64,000 nucleotides of DNA, taken from positions 34,341,710 through 34,405,709 of the forward strand of contig OZ022340.1 of assembly GCA_963989245.1 (NCBI GenBank). The letters run 5' to 3'. Under the pieces are notes generated by a model, which was given only the letters and a program-made list of their open reading frames with translations, did no database searches and was not told the origin of the DNA. The DNA comes from Nansenia antarctica. Its lineage: Eukaryota; Chordata; Actinopteri; Argentiniformes; Microstomatidae. Below, piece by piece: positions 42,916 through 54,767 of the stretch; position 1 is the stretch's first letter; the number at the start of each line of letters is the position of its first letter. A program made the translations under genes and the position numbers.

Positions 42916-43347
42916 TAATGAATGAATGAATGAATGATCTTTATTGTCATTGCTATAGTACAGGTACCAAACAACGACATTTGGGAGGGGGGGCTCCCCT
43001 GGTGCTAGGAAAAAAATAACTAAAAACAAGAAGGGAAAAGAGCTGGTTTAAATAAAGGCTATGTACACTATCCACTATACTATACTATACAAATAAAACA
43101 CTGTGCTGTACTCTATGCTATGCTATACATATCCTAACATTTCCTATTCTCTGAACCTTATGTACCCGAGGGTTGTCATATTGCACATAGTGTTATTACA
43201 CATTCATTTAAAGTGTCGCAGTTTGCAGGTTTGAAATGTTCACAGTTGTGTTTCAGTATTACACTTGATTTCAATCTAGTAGCTGCCATCAATTTGTCTA
43301 GATTGTCCAGGGCCTAGAACCTAGGTCTTTGCTGTGTTCAGGGCCTG
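42916..43347 (-). mobile_element. 5'-truncated copy of the L2/CR1-like LINE
   Basis: Nearly identical to the 3' UTR of the LINE at 12171-16459, including the last coding bases (read on the minus strand as a protein end ALNTAKT). It has an ATTC tail at 42916-42933. Confidence 0.85.
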
Positions 43348-43446
43348 AGATACTTCTGTCTGGCCAGATCTTGACATCAGTGATTTTCAGCCATAACCAC
43401 GCCAGGTTCCTTATATCAAAGCTGAAACAGACAAAAATAAACACAG

Positions 43447-43755
43447 TTAGCTAGCTGTACACGGTATCAACAACACAACACAACACAACACAACAGCATA
43501 ATGTGCTATGCGATTGTTTTAGAAAGTCTTACGCAATACCACAGAACGTACTAGCTAATGCTAGTAAGCTAACACGGCTAGCCCAACCCAAGTAACACAA
43601 GACAAACAGTTAATTAACTGTACACAGTAGCAACAACACAACTTATAAGAACAGCATAATGTGCTACTAACTATGTGATTGTTTTAGAAAGTCTTTAAAA
43701 GGCAATACGACGACACAGAACGTACTAGCTAATGCTAACGCGGCTGGCCCAACAC
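43447..43755. repeat. Two tandem copies of a 145-bp unit
   Basis: AGCATAATGTGCTA, GATTGTTTTAGAAAGTCTT and CAGAACGTACTAGCTAATGC occur in the same order from about 43494 and 43650. CAACA repeats lie near 43469. Confidence 0.8.
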
Positions 43756-44239
43756 AAACAAACAAAGGACTGTAAGGCTACTTACATGTGTGGTATGTTG
43801 ATCCCGTGAAATCCGTATGTTGTCCTAGTAAAGTTTCATTTCTTGGGGACTTTCTTTGTGCCTTCAGTCATTACTGAACAATTGATGAGCTAAACCGTGT
43901 TCATTCTAAGCAGTGTTCATTCTAAGCAGAACACATTCTCAAAACAAACACGGCTTCCTTTGTCCCTCCCCCGAGAGCTCAACAGCCAATCACACCCAAG
44001 TGTGATGCTCGTGTTATTTTGAACTAGAAGCATGACAAACAAGCCTATTTTGTTGCTAGATTACACTTATTTAATGAACGTAAAACTGTTCGGAAAAATA
44101 ACGAGTGGGTACTTCACATCTTCGAGTTGAATGTTAGCTAAAAAAACGAAAATCTGAGTTTTATGTAAGAAATACTCTGAAGACGATTTTGACGTCTTTC
44201 TCATTTCCGAGAGGTGTCCATAAACATCAGGACCAGTCA

Positions 44240-45354
44240 CATATTGGTCCTGAGGATCAAACACTCCAGGTGGTAAGGCGGGTTTACCCTTCAAGAGAAG
44301 AAGATGGTTGGGCGTGAGTGGTTCCAGGTCATCGGGTTCCTCCGAGAGCTTGGTAATTGGCCTATCATTCAAAATGGCCTCCACTTCACACAACACTGTA
44401 TGCAGTCCATCATCATCCAACGTTTGCTGACGTAGGACAGAGCTGAGAACTCTTCTCACCAGACGGATCATTCTTTCCCACACCCCACCATGGTGTGAAC
44501 CTGCTGGTGGGTTAAAACTCGGATTCCAACCTGCGACAGAACTCCTTGAATTCTCTCATGACTCAATGCAGCCAGAGCCCCCTTCAGTTCTCTCTCTGCC
44601 CCAACGAAGTTGGTACCGTTGTCTGACCTTAGGTGGGCCACCTGTCCTCTCCTGCTAATAAAACGCCGCAAAGCATTGATGCAAGCATCCGTTTCCAATG
44701 AAACGGCTACCTCCAGATGTATAGCCCTGCTTGCCATACAGGTAAATATAACGCCGTACCGCTTACAAATTGATCTTCCCCTCCTTACTTCGACGGGTCC
44801 AAAGTAATCCACTCCAGTGTTGGTAAACGGTGGTAGATCGGGAAGGATTCTCTCCTTAGGGAGATCTGCCATCTTTTGCTCCACTGCTCTTCCATTGTAG
44901 CGTTTACAAAATCCACAGTCAGAAATAATCTTCCTGACAGTCGAATTGACGTTGGTGATCCAAAACCTCCTCCTCACCTTGGACAGTGTGTGAACCCGCC
45001 CTCCATGACCCAGATTTTGATGCACATGCTTGAGAATGAGCGTAGATATTGATCTTTGGAGAGAATGAGCAGATGTTTGGATTCCTCAGGCATTGCTCCT
45101 CTGCTCAGTCTTCCACCAACCCTCAAAAGGCCATCCTCCAAAGTAGGATCCAGCTTAAATATTGGACTCTGGCGACTCACTGTGGCTCTCTTAGATGACA
45201 AAGCAGCAATCTCCTCACTGAATCTCTGCCGCTGGCAATACTGTATGATGGCAACCTCTGCTCCTAGTAAATCCTCTAGCATCAAACCTCGACTTGCGGA
45301 CATTGCCGTGACCCCTTGTCCTTGCACCTTTCTCAGGTTACTGCGACACGTCAC
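44240..45354 (-). pseudogene. BEL/Pao integrase region, frameshifted
   Basis: Three overlapping minus-strand frames. 45354-44974 holds the pre-integrase segment (LDPTLEDGLLRVGGRLS). 45025-44468 holds the zinc finger (HQNLGHGGRVHTLSKVRRRF, CGFCKRYN) and catalytic core (DYFGPVEVRRG, LRSDNGTNFVGAEREL). From 44483 the frame reads WERMIRLVRRVLSSVL and LTPNHLLLLKG and then runs into foreign sequence at 44232. The frame changes near 45000 and 44480 break the gene. Confidence 0.85.
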
Positions 45355-48300
45355 TTATGGCATTTACTGTTGCCTCCTTTCTGATTTCCTGGTCATTAGG
45401 GTCCACCGACACTTCCCCCACCATTTTGGGCCAGTCCTTCTCATGCTTCCAAAGAAACGCGGGCCCTTCAAGCCATCTGCTGTTCCTCAAAAAGTCAGAG
45501 ACCTTCAACCCTCTTGACGCATCATCAGCTGGATTGTCTTTGGAACCAACATGCCTCCATTGTGATGATTCAGATGTTTCTCTGATTGCCGAGACTCTGT
45601 TGGCCACGAATGTATGAAAGCGCCTATCCTCATTGTTCAGGTATTTCAACACTGCAGTGCTGTCAGTCCAGTACATGGAGTCCTCCAACTGGAAGTTCAA
45701 CTCTGCCTTCAGTAATGAGGTCACTCTGACAGCAAGGCCAGCTGCTTTTAACTCCAGCCGGGGGATAGTCACCGCCTTCAAAGGTGTCACACTGGCTTTA
45801 CCGAGCAGGAAGGAGACCTGGATCTTGCTCTCACGATTCAACATCCGGATGTATGTTACGGTTCCGTAGCCCCCTTCACTGGCATCAGCAAAGTGATGTA
45901 GTTGAGCCTGTTTGACCTCTCCAAAGTCCACTGGCTTGATGCACCTGCCCACATTGAATGCTGCGCCCACATTGAATGCTGCCAGCACATCTAAGTCCTC
46001 CAACCACCTTTTCCATTGCTGTAAGATGTCCTGTGGCAATGCATCATCCCAACCACATCGTCTCCGACAGAGCTCTTGCTGCATCATCTTAGCAGGCAAA
46101 GTGACTGGTGCCAGGAAACCTAAAGGGTCATATACTGAACTGGTGATCGACAACATACCACGTCGGGTGAAAGGCTGTTGTTTTACCTCCATCTTGAATC
46201 TGAAGGAGTCGGTCTCCACACACCATTGTAGACCCAGCGCCCTCTCTACTGGGAGCTCATCTCGATCCAGATCCAATTCCTTTAGGTCCTTGGCCCTTTG
46301 CTCTGCTGTGACTGTTTGCAAGACCCTACGACTGTTACTAATCCATTTTTCCAAGATAAAGCTCCCCTTGCGACAGAGAGTGATAAGATCTTTGATCATC
46401 TGGACACCTTCTCCTTCAGTGGCTGAGCTCTTCAAACAGTCGTCTACATAGAAATTCTGCTTGACAGACTGAAGGACCTCAGCTGAAAACCAGTTTGAGT
46501 TATCATCAGCAGTTCTTCTCAGTGCATAGCTTGCACAACTGGGAGATGACACTGCACCGAACAGATGCACCGTCATACGATACTCCACAAGATCCTTGGT
46601 GACATCCCCATCTGTCCACCAGAGAAAGCGAAGAAAATCCCTGTCCTCCTCCGCAACCTTCACCTGATGGAACATGGCTTGAATATCACCCATAAACGCC
46701 ACCGGTTCCTGTCTGAAACGACTAAGGACTCCAAGGAGTGAGCTGGTGAGATTAGGACCCTGCAAGAGTTCACTGTTCAATGATGCACCTTGAAATGTGG
46801 CACCACAGTCAAAAACCACACGAAGGGATCCTTTCCTAGGATGGTGGACACCATGGTGAGGGATGTACCACACTTTACCGTTCTCACCATGCCGTTGCTG
46901 TTGTGGCACTTGCTCCGCATAGTTCTTACTGATAAGCTTGTTCATGTACTCTGTATACTCCCGGTGCACAAGCTTGTTATTGAGAAACCTTTTCCTCAGC
47001 CCTTGAATCCTTTGCTTTGCCACCACGAAGTTATTGGGCAGATGTACATCCTTGTTCTTAAAGGGCAATTTCAAACAATACTTCCCCTCCTGAAGTACTG
47101 CTGAATTCTCCATGATTTCCAGAAACTTGAGGTCTTGTCTGGACATTTCATTTTCCTTCACAGTCTTTTCATTGAATTCATGGTTGTATTGATTGGTCAG
47201 CATTTCCTCCAGCTTGCACACTGAGATCCTGTTTACCATAGCAGAGGGAACCTCTGCCTCCCAAGCACCACTGCTTCCATTCAACGGACCATTAACGGCC
47301 CATCCCAGCACTGTCCTAATGGCGTAGGGGCCATTACCGCGGCTGTTAATGATCTCCCATGGTTCTAATACCTTGGGAGCATTGGTTCCTATCAAAAGGT
47401 CGACATTTGCCTTTATAGTCGGGATGTGTACCTTCGACAAGTATGGCCATTTAGCCAACTGTTCAGGAGTCACTATGGTCCGGAGTGACTGCCATCCTTT
47501 TCTGTGTGAGAACTTCTGGGAGAGCATAAAATCAGCTACCTCCAAGCCAGTCAAGGAGTAGGCTAAAGCAACAGTTTCTTGCCCCATTGTGCTCAACCGG
47601 AAGGTGGTTCTTCTGCCTGTAATATTCAGCTTCTGCATTAGATCTTCTGAGCAGAATGTGGCTGAACTACCAGGATCCAGGAAGGCATATGTTTTTATGG
47701 TGCGATTTCCTTTTGTCACTTTCACCTGTACAGGGAGAATGGACAAACCACAGTGGTCCTTACCGGCCCCTGTATGTCCACACGTTTTGGAAGAGGTTGG
47801 CTGGTTACTAGACGTGTTTTTTGACTGCTCCAGAGCTACTGCTTGCCTTCTGATATGCAGCACAGTGGGATGCTTTTGACCACACACTTTGCATGTTGAG
47901 CGCCTTTCGCAATCCCGGCTCATGTGACCCACACATAAGCATGCAAAGCACACTCCATTGTCTCTCAAAAAGTACATGTTGTCTTTGTGCCGCCTTCCAG
48001 TGAACTGTTTGCACTCCTCCAATGAGTGAGTACCAGCACAGCAAAGACATCCAGCCTCGTCCTCCTTCCCAGGATCTGATGTTAGCTCCTCAGCTCCCTC
48101 CTGCACGTCCATAGTTGTTAATGTGGTGGCAACAATGTTTCCCTGTACTCTGTTGCCGTAATGTGGTCTAGGATTCTTTACTCCAGCAACAGCAGGCATA
48201 GGGTCCTGTATGTCACCAAAGAGAGGGTCGGACAGAATTGCAACCCGACGCTCCACAAATGCGACCAAATCAGGGAAGCGAGCCCTTTGCTGTGTGGATT

Positions 48301-48823
48301 CCATTGTGCCATGAGCTATGGTCCTCCATTGATCTCTCATTTTGAATGGTAATTTTGCAATGATAGCCCTCATGTGTACCGGCATATCCAGCTCCTGCAT
48401 GTACTCGAGCTCTTCCATTATATTACAACAGCCACGCAAGAACAAGGAGTAGGCTTGAAGTGCTTTCACGTCCTCCGACTTTATGGTTTGCCAGGCCAGA
48501 GCCCTTTGTATGTAAGCCGTTGCAATTTTGTACTGATTTCCAAAATGTTTTTCTAGAAGGCCCTTTGCCATCACGTAGCCACGCTCAGGAGCCATGTGCT
48601 GGCAGCTACGTACCAGTTCTTGTGGCTGTCCTCTAGTAAACTGTTCCAAATAGTACAAACAATCCCCTTTTCCTGCCTTTTTCTCCACTCCTTGTTCAAA
48701 GGCCTTGATAAATGAATTGTATTGGAACGGGTCCCCTTCAAATATGGGAATATCTCGAGGTGGAAGAGACATGGACTGCTGTTGCTGCACCAGAGCAGTT
48801 GTTATTTCATTCTGCCTGTGCAT
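45338..48823 (-). pseudogene. BEL/Pao Gag-Pol main open block (DUF1759, PR, RT, RH)
   Basis: A 1161-codon frame. It starts at an internal ATG (MHRQNEITTALVQQQQ), but the true N-terminus lies upstream in another frame. In order: DUF1759 gag region (DIPIFEGDPFQYNSFIKAFE); cysteine-rich knuckles (CLCCAGTHSLEEC, CFACLCVGHMSRDC, CKVCGQKHPTVLH) near residues 250-325; the aspartic protease box AFLDPGSSATFC near 381, with DPGS instead of the usual D-S/T-G; reverse transcriptase (VFDCGATFQGASLN, then FYVDDCLKS near 791); the Pao 'peptidase A17' segment (SITSSVYDPLGFLAPVT); and RNase H (HHFADASEGGYGTVTY, YWTDSTAVLKYL). This block is open but cannot yield a complete polyprotein because of flanking frameshifts. 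Confidence 0.9.
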
Positions 48824-49916
48824 GATGGTATATGTCCCCAGGCAGATTCTGAGTGGTGTGATGCTCTGTTTCCTGAAGGGTTCCTGATTGGTGTCGATAC
48901 TGTTGTGATATTCCCACTATACTGCTTTGCTGCTGTTGTCCTTTGCAGCTAACATGGTGTTGTCCAGTAGCTTTAACCCACTGTGCAGTATCCTTGGGTC
49001 GTGTATCCGTGAAAGGGGGTTTGTGGGTTGGTAGTGCCCATTTGATCAAGTTGCTGTGTGCTGTTGGTTCCCACAAGCTGGCTTCATATTCCTTTGCCAA
49101 AGGGTTTAAAGCACTGACAGCCTCCCTTTCCCCTTTTTCCTTATCCAGATAAGAATTCATGCCATCTGAGGCAGCTTGTGAACCACTTCTCTGGCCTGTG
49201 GCCTTGAACACTGCCAGTTGAGCAGTGGATGCAGCTATTTCAGTTTCCATAGCCAGCCACTCTCTTTCCTCCTCAGTTGTTGCTCCTGCTCCTCCAAGGC
49301 ATGACTCTCCCTTAGAGCTGCAGTACGAGCGATAAGTGCAGCCCTAGCTGCCTCCGCTTTTACCTGTGCAGTGGATATAGTGCTTGATCTACCACTTTTA
49401 CCACTCCCACGACTTGGGTGGTAGCTAACATTGGAAGCACTGTCATGTGGATGAATACCATCCCCCTCATAAACATTTTTGCCCATCTGCACAGAACCTT
49501 CTTTGCATGATAAAACCCACATTTTTGTATTTGTAATACATTCATTGTTGAACAACATTTTTGCCTTAAACCATGTTTCATGTTTTTCTTTTTCATCACA
49601 TGGCAACAAATCAAGTATACTTTCATGCATGTTTTTTTGCTTCATCACACACCTTTATCAATTCAATCAGAGTATTCTGTACCTGTGTTTTATCATCAGT
49701 ACACACCAACCCTTGTAAATCACATCTAATGCTGGTAGCTTTGCTTAGTTTAGCTTTTCTGCTCGTTTGCAACAAGTCCAACTTCAACGCAAACGCTTTA
49801 GCAGTAAGCTTAACCACACGTTTACCAGATAGTGTCTCATCACCATTAGTGTCCAATTCCACGTCACGCATCTCCATGACGAATGATCGGTAGTCAGTCA
49901 AAACAGTTCGCAGCAC
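48807..49916 (-). pseudogene. BEL/Pao Gag N-terminal part, frameshifted
   Basis: Minus-strand frames 49916-49623 (MLRTVLTDYRSFVMEMRDVE), 49648-49235 and 49250-48807 are consecutive parts of one N-terminal gag region. They are separated by frame changes near 49630, 49245 and 48815. The first two parts occur again at 51270-50678 to the right of the gap. Confidence 0.75.
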
Positions 49917-50477
49917 GCAACAGTCAACGCAACGTCTATAATTGTCCCCTTCGCTTCAGTCACCAATGCATTGGATTTAATACCGGTGTGCACACATTAA
50001 ATGGCCATTAAACAACGTAGCGCTACTCATACCGTGCGGTGGGCGCCGTTGTGGTGGTCTCGTGGTTCGATGCTCCAAACAGCTGGCTTTAGAACCGTCG
50101 CTCCTGTTGCTGTACACTTATCCAAACACGTTTCCAACTACTACTTGCTACTGAGATGCTAACCCGACGGATTGTCCGGTTGACGCGCCATGCGTCCTAG
50201 TTTGATGTGTTGCTGTTGGTTATATAAGATCCGTAGTCGTTGGTTTGCTGAATAATAAACATTTATTGTGTTACTATGTGCCATCAATGCCTTACTCACT
50301 GGTACAAACAATAACAATAACAAACTTAGCGCCCTTGCGGTCAAACCTATTTGCCCTTCCGGGGTCAACACCTGACGACAACAACAAATGTGCTACCTTA
50401 TTTACACCTGCCTCAGGTATTGTGACAGCGCCACCCCATGCCCACACAGTGAATTACAACATGTATCACAGGACCAT
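49321..50477 (-). repeat. Left copy of BEL leader plus LTR (duplicated across the gap)
   Basis: Nearly identical to 50678-51834 apart from a few single-base differences (for example the T run near 49630 and TTTACACC versus TATACACC). It ends abruptly at the N gap inside the LTR. Confidence 0.85.
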
Positions 50478-50677
50478 NNNNNNNNNNNNNNNNNNNNNNN
50501 NNNNNNNNNNNNNNNNNNNNNNNNNNNNNNNNNNNNNNNNNNNNNNNNNNNNNNNNNNNNNNNNNNNNNNNNNNNNNNNNNNNNNNNNNNNNNNNNNNNN
50601 NNNNNNNNNNNNNNNNNNNNNNNNNNNNNNNNNNNNNNNNNNNNNNNNNNNNNNNNNNNNNNNNNNNNNNNNNNNNN
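50478..50677. other. Assembly gap (200 N)
   Basis: Exactly 200 N. The left flank stops within a BEL LTR; the right flank restarts at the same point (AGTACGAGCGATAAG) that occurs at 49321. Confidence 1.
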
Positions 50678-51845
50678 AGTACGAGCGATAAGTGCAGCCC
50701 TAGCGCCTCCGCTTTTACCTGTGCAGTGGATATAGTGCTTGATCTACCACTTTTACCACTCCCACGACTTGGGTGGTAGCTAACATTGGAAGCACTGTCA
50801 TGTGGATGAATACCATCCCCCTCATAAACATTTTTGCCCATCTGCACAGAACCTTCTTTGCATGATAAAACCCACATTTTTGTATTTGTAATACATTCAT
50901 TGTTGAACAACATTTTTGCCTTAAACCATGTTTCATGTTTTTCTTTTTCATCACATGGCAACAAATCAAGTATACTTTCATGCATGTTTTTTGCTTCATC
51001 ACACACCTTTATCAATTCAATCAGAGTATTCTGTACCTGTGTTTTATCATCAGTACACACCAACCCTTGTAAATCACATCTAATGCTGGTAGCTTTGCTT
51101 AGTTTAGCTTTTCTGCTCGTTTGCAACAAGTCCAACTTCAACGCAAACGCTTTAGCAGTAAGCTTAACCACACGTTTACCAGATAGTGTCTCATCACCAT
51201 TAGTGTCCAATTCCACGTCACGCATCTCCATGACGAATGATCGGTAGTCAGTCAAAACAGTTCGCAGCACGCAACAGTCAACGCAACGTCTATAATTGTC
51301 CCCTTCGCTTCAGTCACCAATGCATTGGATTTAATACCGGTGTGCACACATTAAATGGCCATTAAACAACGTAGCGCTACTCATACCGTGCGGTGGGCGC
51401 CGTTGTGGTGGTCTCGTGGTTCGATGCTCCAAACAGCTGGCTTTAGAACCGTCGCTCCTGTTGCTGTACACTTATCCAAACACGTTTCCAACTACTACTT
51501 GCTACTGAGATGCTAACCCGACGGATTGTCCGGTTGACGCGCCATGCGTCCTAGTTTGATGTGTTGCTGTTGGTTATATAAGATCCGTAGTCGTTGGTTT
51601 GCTGAATAATAAACATTTATTGTGTTACTATGTGCCATCAATGCCTTACTCACTGGTACAAACAATAACAATAACAAACTTAGCGCCCTTGCGGTCAAAC
51701 CTATTTGCCCTTCCGGGGTCAACACCTGACGACAACAACAAATGTGCTACCTTATATACACCTGCCTCAGGTATTGTGACAGCGCCACCCCATGCCCACA
51801 CAGTGAATTACAACATGTATCACAGGACCATATCTGGCTCCTACA
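50678..51845 (-). repeat. Right copy of BEL leader plus complete LTR
   Basis: Repeats the gag N-terminal coding and leader of 49321-50137, followed by the complete 354-bp LTR at 51492-51845. Beyond 51845 the sequence is no longer BEL. Confidence 0.85.
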
Positions 51846-51914
51846 GTTATAGTGATAGTGGCTTAATAAGTGATGCAATAAGTTTGGCCTTAAGTGATTT
51901 AATCAGTTTGTTCA

Positions 51915-52520
51915 AGATTCAAGATTCAAGATTGCTTTATTGTCTGTCACAGAGTGACAGAAATTCTCCTTTGACAGGCTTTGTGCAGTTCATGAATACG
52001 TTATCCACATTAAAAACACACATAGGTCACATACATACAATAAAAACAGATATAACAGTGTTTATGTAGTGCCTATATAAAAAGTCTAGTCATTTAAAAA
52101 TAATAGTAAGAAAAACAGTATTATGATTTAAAAAGCTAAAATGTTAAAATGTTGTGGTTTAAAAGAAAAACAGTGTGCTTCCTATTTTAAAATGTTCAGG
52201 GCGGTGGTTGCAGTGGGAATGAATGATTTTTTATATGTGTTTTTCCGGGCCAGTGGAGTTCTATAACGGCGGCCTGATGGAAGTGGCTGAAATGATTGGT
52301 GGAGGGGGTGAGAGGGGTCCTGTGTGATTTGTGTGGCTTTTCTGATTAGTGACCGGTTGTAGATTTCAGACAGGGGAGTTTGAGGTGAGCCGATGATTTT
52401 ACTTGCCTGATTGACTATACGGGAGAGTTTGGTTTTGTGTTTGACAGTGAGGGAGTTGTACCAGGATGTGTTATTGAAGGTGAGAATGGATTCAATGAGT
52501 GATTTGTAAACCAGGGTTAA
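51915..52520 (-). mobile_element. 5'-truncated LINE (reverse transcriptase C-terminus)
   Basis: Read on the minus strand, 52515-52190 encodes a C-terminal LINE segment (SLIESILTFNNTSWYNSL, SRIVNQASKIIGSP, LPSGRRYRTPLARKNTYKKS) related to, but distinct from, the 58779 copy. The 3' end is a tandem TTCAAGA tail at about 51912-51936. Confidence 0.75.
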
Positions 52521-52832
52521 AATGTTAAAATATTAATGTTAAAATGTTCTTTTAAAGACATCGAAATATATTATTTTATTTTGTATTGAGTATAAAACAG
52601 TATTAATGCATTTTAACATTGAGACATATATTTTGTATTTACTATAAAATAGTATTAATGCATTTAAACATTGAGACAAGAAGCTGTCTTGAGACAAGAA
52701 GCTGTACCCGCTCTCCCAATATCTCAAACTGTGACCCCCTTCCCCAAGAAAAAGTTTCAGGCACAGGATTTTTTCCCACTTTAAGCCCTGGTTATGACAT
52801 CACCGAATTGTGCTTGTCTCCCTGTCCCACAG

Positions 52833-52921
52833 TTATGACATGGTTCACTACGGCCACTCCAACCAGCTGAGGCAGGCCAAGGCCATGGGAGACTACCTTA
52901 TCGTAGGTGTGCATACGGATG
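52833..52921 (+). CDS. pcyt2: PCYT2 exon 2 (HxGH catalytic motif)
   Basis: 89 nt. T completes the split cysteine of exon 1, then YDMVHYGHSNQLRQAKAMGD and YLIVGVHTD, then the first base of a glycine codon. HYGH is the HxGH signature of cytidylyltransferases that binds the CTP phosphates. The acceptor is CTGTCCCACAG at 52822-52832, the last and only authentic copy of the 41-bp unit arrayed at 38158-38490. The donor is GTGAGT at 52922. The exon is intact. Confidence 0.95.
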
Positions 52922-53329
52922 GTGAGTACTAGACACACACACACGCACACACACACACACATCAGGGGCGTGTCCAGACCTTTTTCACTGGGGTGGCCCA
53001 GGTGGGGCACCTAGTTATCCATGGGAGTAGTATGTATACTGTCCTTTACTTTGATCTCACATTTGATTGATCTTTTATGACATGTCATAAATCAAGTCCT
53101 TTGATCTTTTATGACCCTTGCTCTTATCTTAATGAGATGAGAAATGTTATTGCTCTAGGGGTTTGTTTGGTGCCCATTTGGTGCCCATTTGTTGAAGGTG
53201 TCAGTATGGGGTAGTACCTTCTATTTATGACATCATGTTTAGCAGAGGGAACCCCCTCCTGGGCCAAGATGCTTAAATAACAGTTTGTGTCATGGCCAGT
53301 TATCTATCGAGAAACAAGAGTGAGCAACA

Positions 53330-53932
53330 ATGAGTCGTGTTTGTAAGAAGAGATCTGTAAGGAGTGTCCCTCAGCCTTTTTTCGACGAGTGTGCGATGGA
53401 CGTCGATTGTGGGGTTCCAGATAATTTTATAACTGAAGTATCCAGTGAGAGTGAACCCTGTGGATCGAATGGGTTGTTTTGTACTCTCCTACAGAGAGTT
53501 TAGAGCTACAACCTGAGTGATGACTTCGACATAGGAGCCGAGTGGGAGACCCTGGTGGACCTGTCGGGGGCTCCGGCGTTTTCCAGGAGTGTGACAGCTC
53601 TGGGTTACAGACTTATCAAAGCCACTGTTTGTCTCATATTGGAGAATATCGTTGGAGCAAAAATAGCAAAAAATTGCTATGGTTGTGAAGTTAATCACCC
53701 CAGCCAGAAACACCATGCCTGCTTATATGAACCATGCACGTACTATTTCGAGACGAACATCGGGTATATAAGGGATCGCCTAGGACTGCACAGAACGAAT
53801 GAGGAGGGATCATTGGACCGTGTGTTGGAACATATCCTGAAAGCTCACGAGCTGTATGTTGACCCCCTAGTGGTGCGAGGAGCTGTGGAACAGACACAGA
53901 ACACCAACACCGTACGTAACATGGGTGAATAA
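53330..53932 (+). CDS. Unrecognised 201-codon ORF with one in-frame TAG and a Cys/His motif
   Basis: The ATG at 53330 (context CAACAATGA) opens MSRVCKKRSVRSVPQPFFDE. The frame runs to TAA at 53930-53932 with a single internal TAG at codon 58 (53501-53503). Codons 116-136 hold C-x2-C-x3-HPSQ-x-HH-x-C-x4-C, a possible zinc-binding motif, followed by YYFETNIGYIRDRLGLH and a helical-looking C-terminus (LDRVLEHILKAHELYVDPL). GCTTAAATAA about 60 bases upstream could serve as a TATA element, and AATAAA at 54120 could be a poly(A) signal. I recognise no family with certainty. It lies between the ends of the surrounding hAT and may be cargo, a gene of another mobile element, or a captured host or viral-like gene. 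The TAG suggests decay, an intron, or readthrough. Confidence 0.55.
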
Positions 53933-54487
53933 ACTCAATATGAATGATTGTACAGTTGTCTATAGGCAAGAATGGGCTGAAACAAAAGTAGTTACAGTCT
54001 CGCTCAAACTGTAGCGAGATTAGGAGACTACTAATTGTAAATAGTAATCCACAATTATGGTTATTACTGGTGGCCTGAGGTGGTCCAGTGGTCTAGCACC
54101 GTGGTCTACAGTGATGTACAATAAAGACATTATATACAATATTATAAAATATCCGTTCGTTATATAATATTCGTTGATGAGTACAGGCATAATCAAATGT
54201 AGGCTACTGCAATTACTTTGCTGCGGTAGCTATGCATGCACCACACAACTTGATAGGTACATACTGTGCAGTGTATCATTCATAACTGTACATAGGCTAC
54301 ACATATCATAATATCTTATCACTATTGCATGGAACTTGGGTAAACCCGCTGTGAAAAAAAAAACTCAGCTCCAACAAATCTGAAGGGATTGGGAGACATA
54401 CTGTACAGTTTATCATTTTCATAACTGTCTGTACATACATATCTTATGTATCACTATTGCTATATATAGCCTTTATATAAATACATT
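53933..54487. other. Non-coding region between ORF and Harbinger
   Basis: Contains a hairpin-capable TCTCGCT...AGCGAGA at about 53998-54020 and the AATAAA at 54120. Otherwise AT-rich with no gene seen. Confidence 0.4.
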
Positions 54488-54767
54488 GGGCCGGTTTCGG
54501 AGACAAGGCTTAAGCCTAGTCCCAGACTAAAATGCTGTTTGAGCTGGCTTAACTGAAATTCACTTGCACAGACGTAGCTTAAAATAGTTGTGGATTAAGC
54601 CTGTTCTGGATTAAACAAAGCCGATTGCAAAATTGAGGATTAGAGCTACTCCAGGACTAAATTGGACTGAATTGAAGCTTAAACTAATCTGCCAAGGAGG
54701 CAGGTTTAACTCCCGCTTAGTAGGCTAGGCTACTGTTTGTGAAACTGAGCTTGGATTGTTTGGGAGC

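Larger units (their letters stand above)
41251..44232. mobile_element. Insertion in BEL/Pao pol with 8-bp duplication, type unresolved
   Basis: Comparing both sides of the interrupted pol gene, the 8-mer TCACATAT is present at each junction (41243-41250 and about 44233-44240), which suggests a hAT-like insertion. The ends GTGACACATCCC and, inverted, CTGGTCCTGATG are not inverted repeats of each other. The interior carries a copy of the dispersed repeat also seen at 17366, a hAT with transposase fragment, a LINE 3' end and a duplicated 145-bp unit. Confidence 0.55.
39586..51845 (-). mobile_element. BEL/Pao retrotransposon, broken
   Basis: Minus-strand element with a 354-bp LTR. The left (3') LTR spans 39586-40837 and equals 354 bp after removing the hAT MITE 39849-40738 and its 8-bp duplication. 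A right LTR is at 51492-51845, and a further partial LTR at 50138-50477 runs into the assembly gap. Gag-pol lies between 40956 and 49916 with frameshifts and a 3-kb insertion. No matching target duplication was found at the outer edges. Confidence 0.85.
38491..52790 (+). mobile_element. hAT element in PCYT2 intron 1, enlarged by BEL/Pao insertion
   Basis: The left end CAGGGCTTAAAGTTCTCC and, inverted, the right end CAGGGCTTAAAGTGGGAA are bounded by GTTATG (38485-38490 and 52791-52796). This is a six-base duplication, possibly eight with two bases lost. The insertion split the last unit boundary of the 41-bp array. It carries transposase fragments at 38839-39545, a BEL/Pao element and a LINE fragment. 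Confidence 0.8.

Noticed and set aside
54080..54105. tRNA A-box-like GGTCCAGTGGTCTAGCACCG
   Set aside because: No B box at suitable distance; not supported as a tRNA or SINE.
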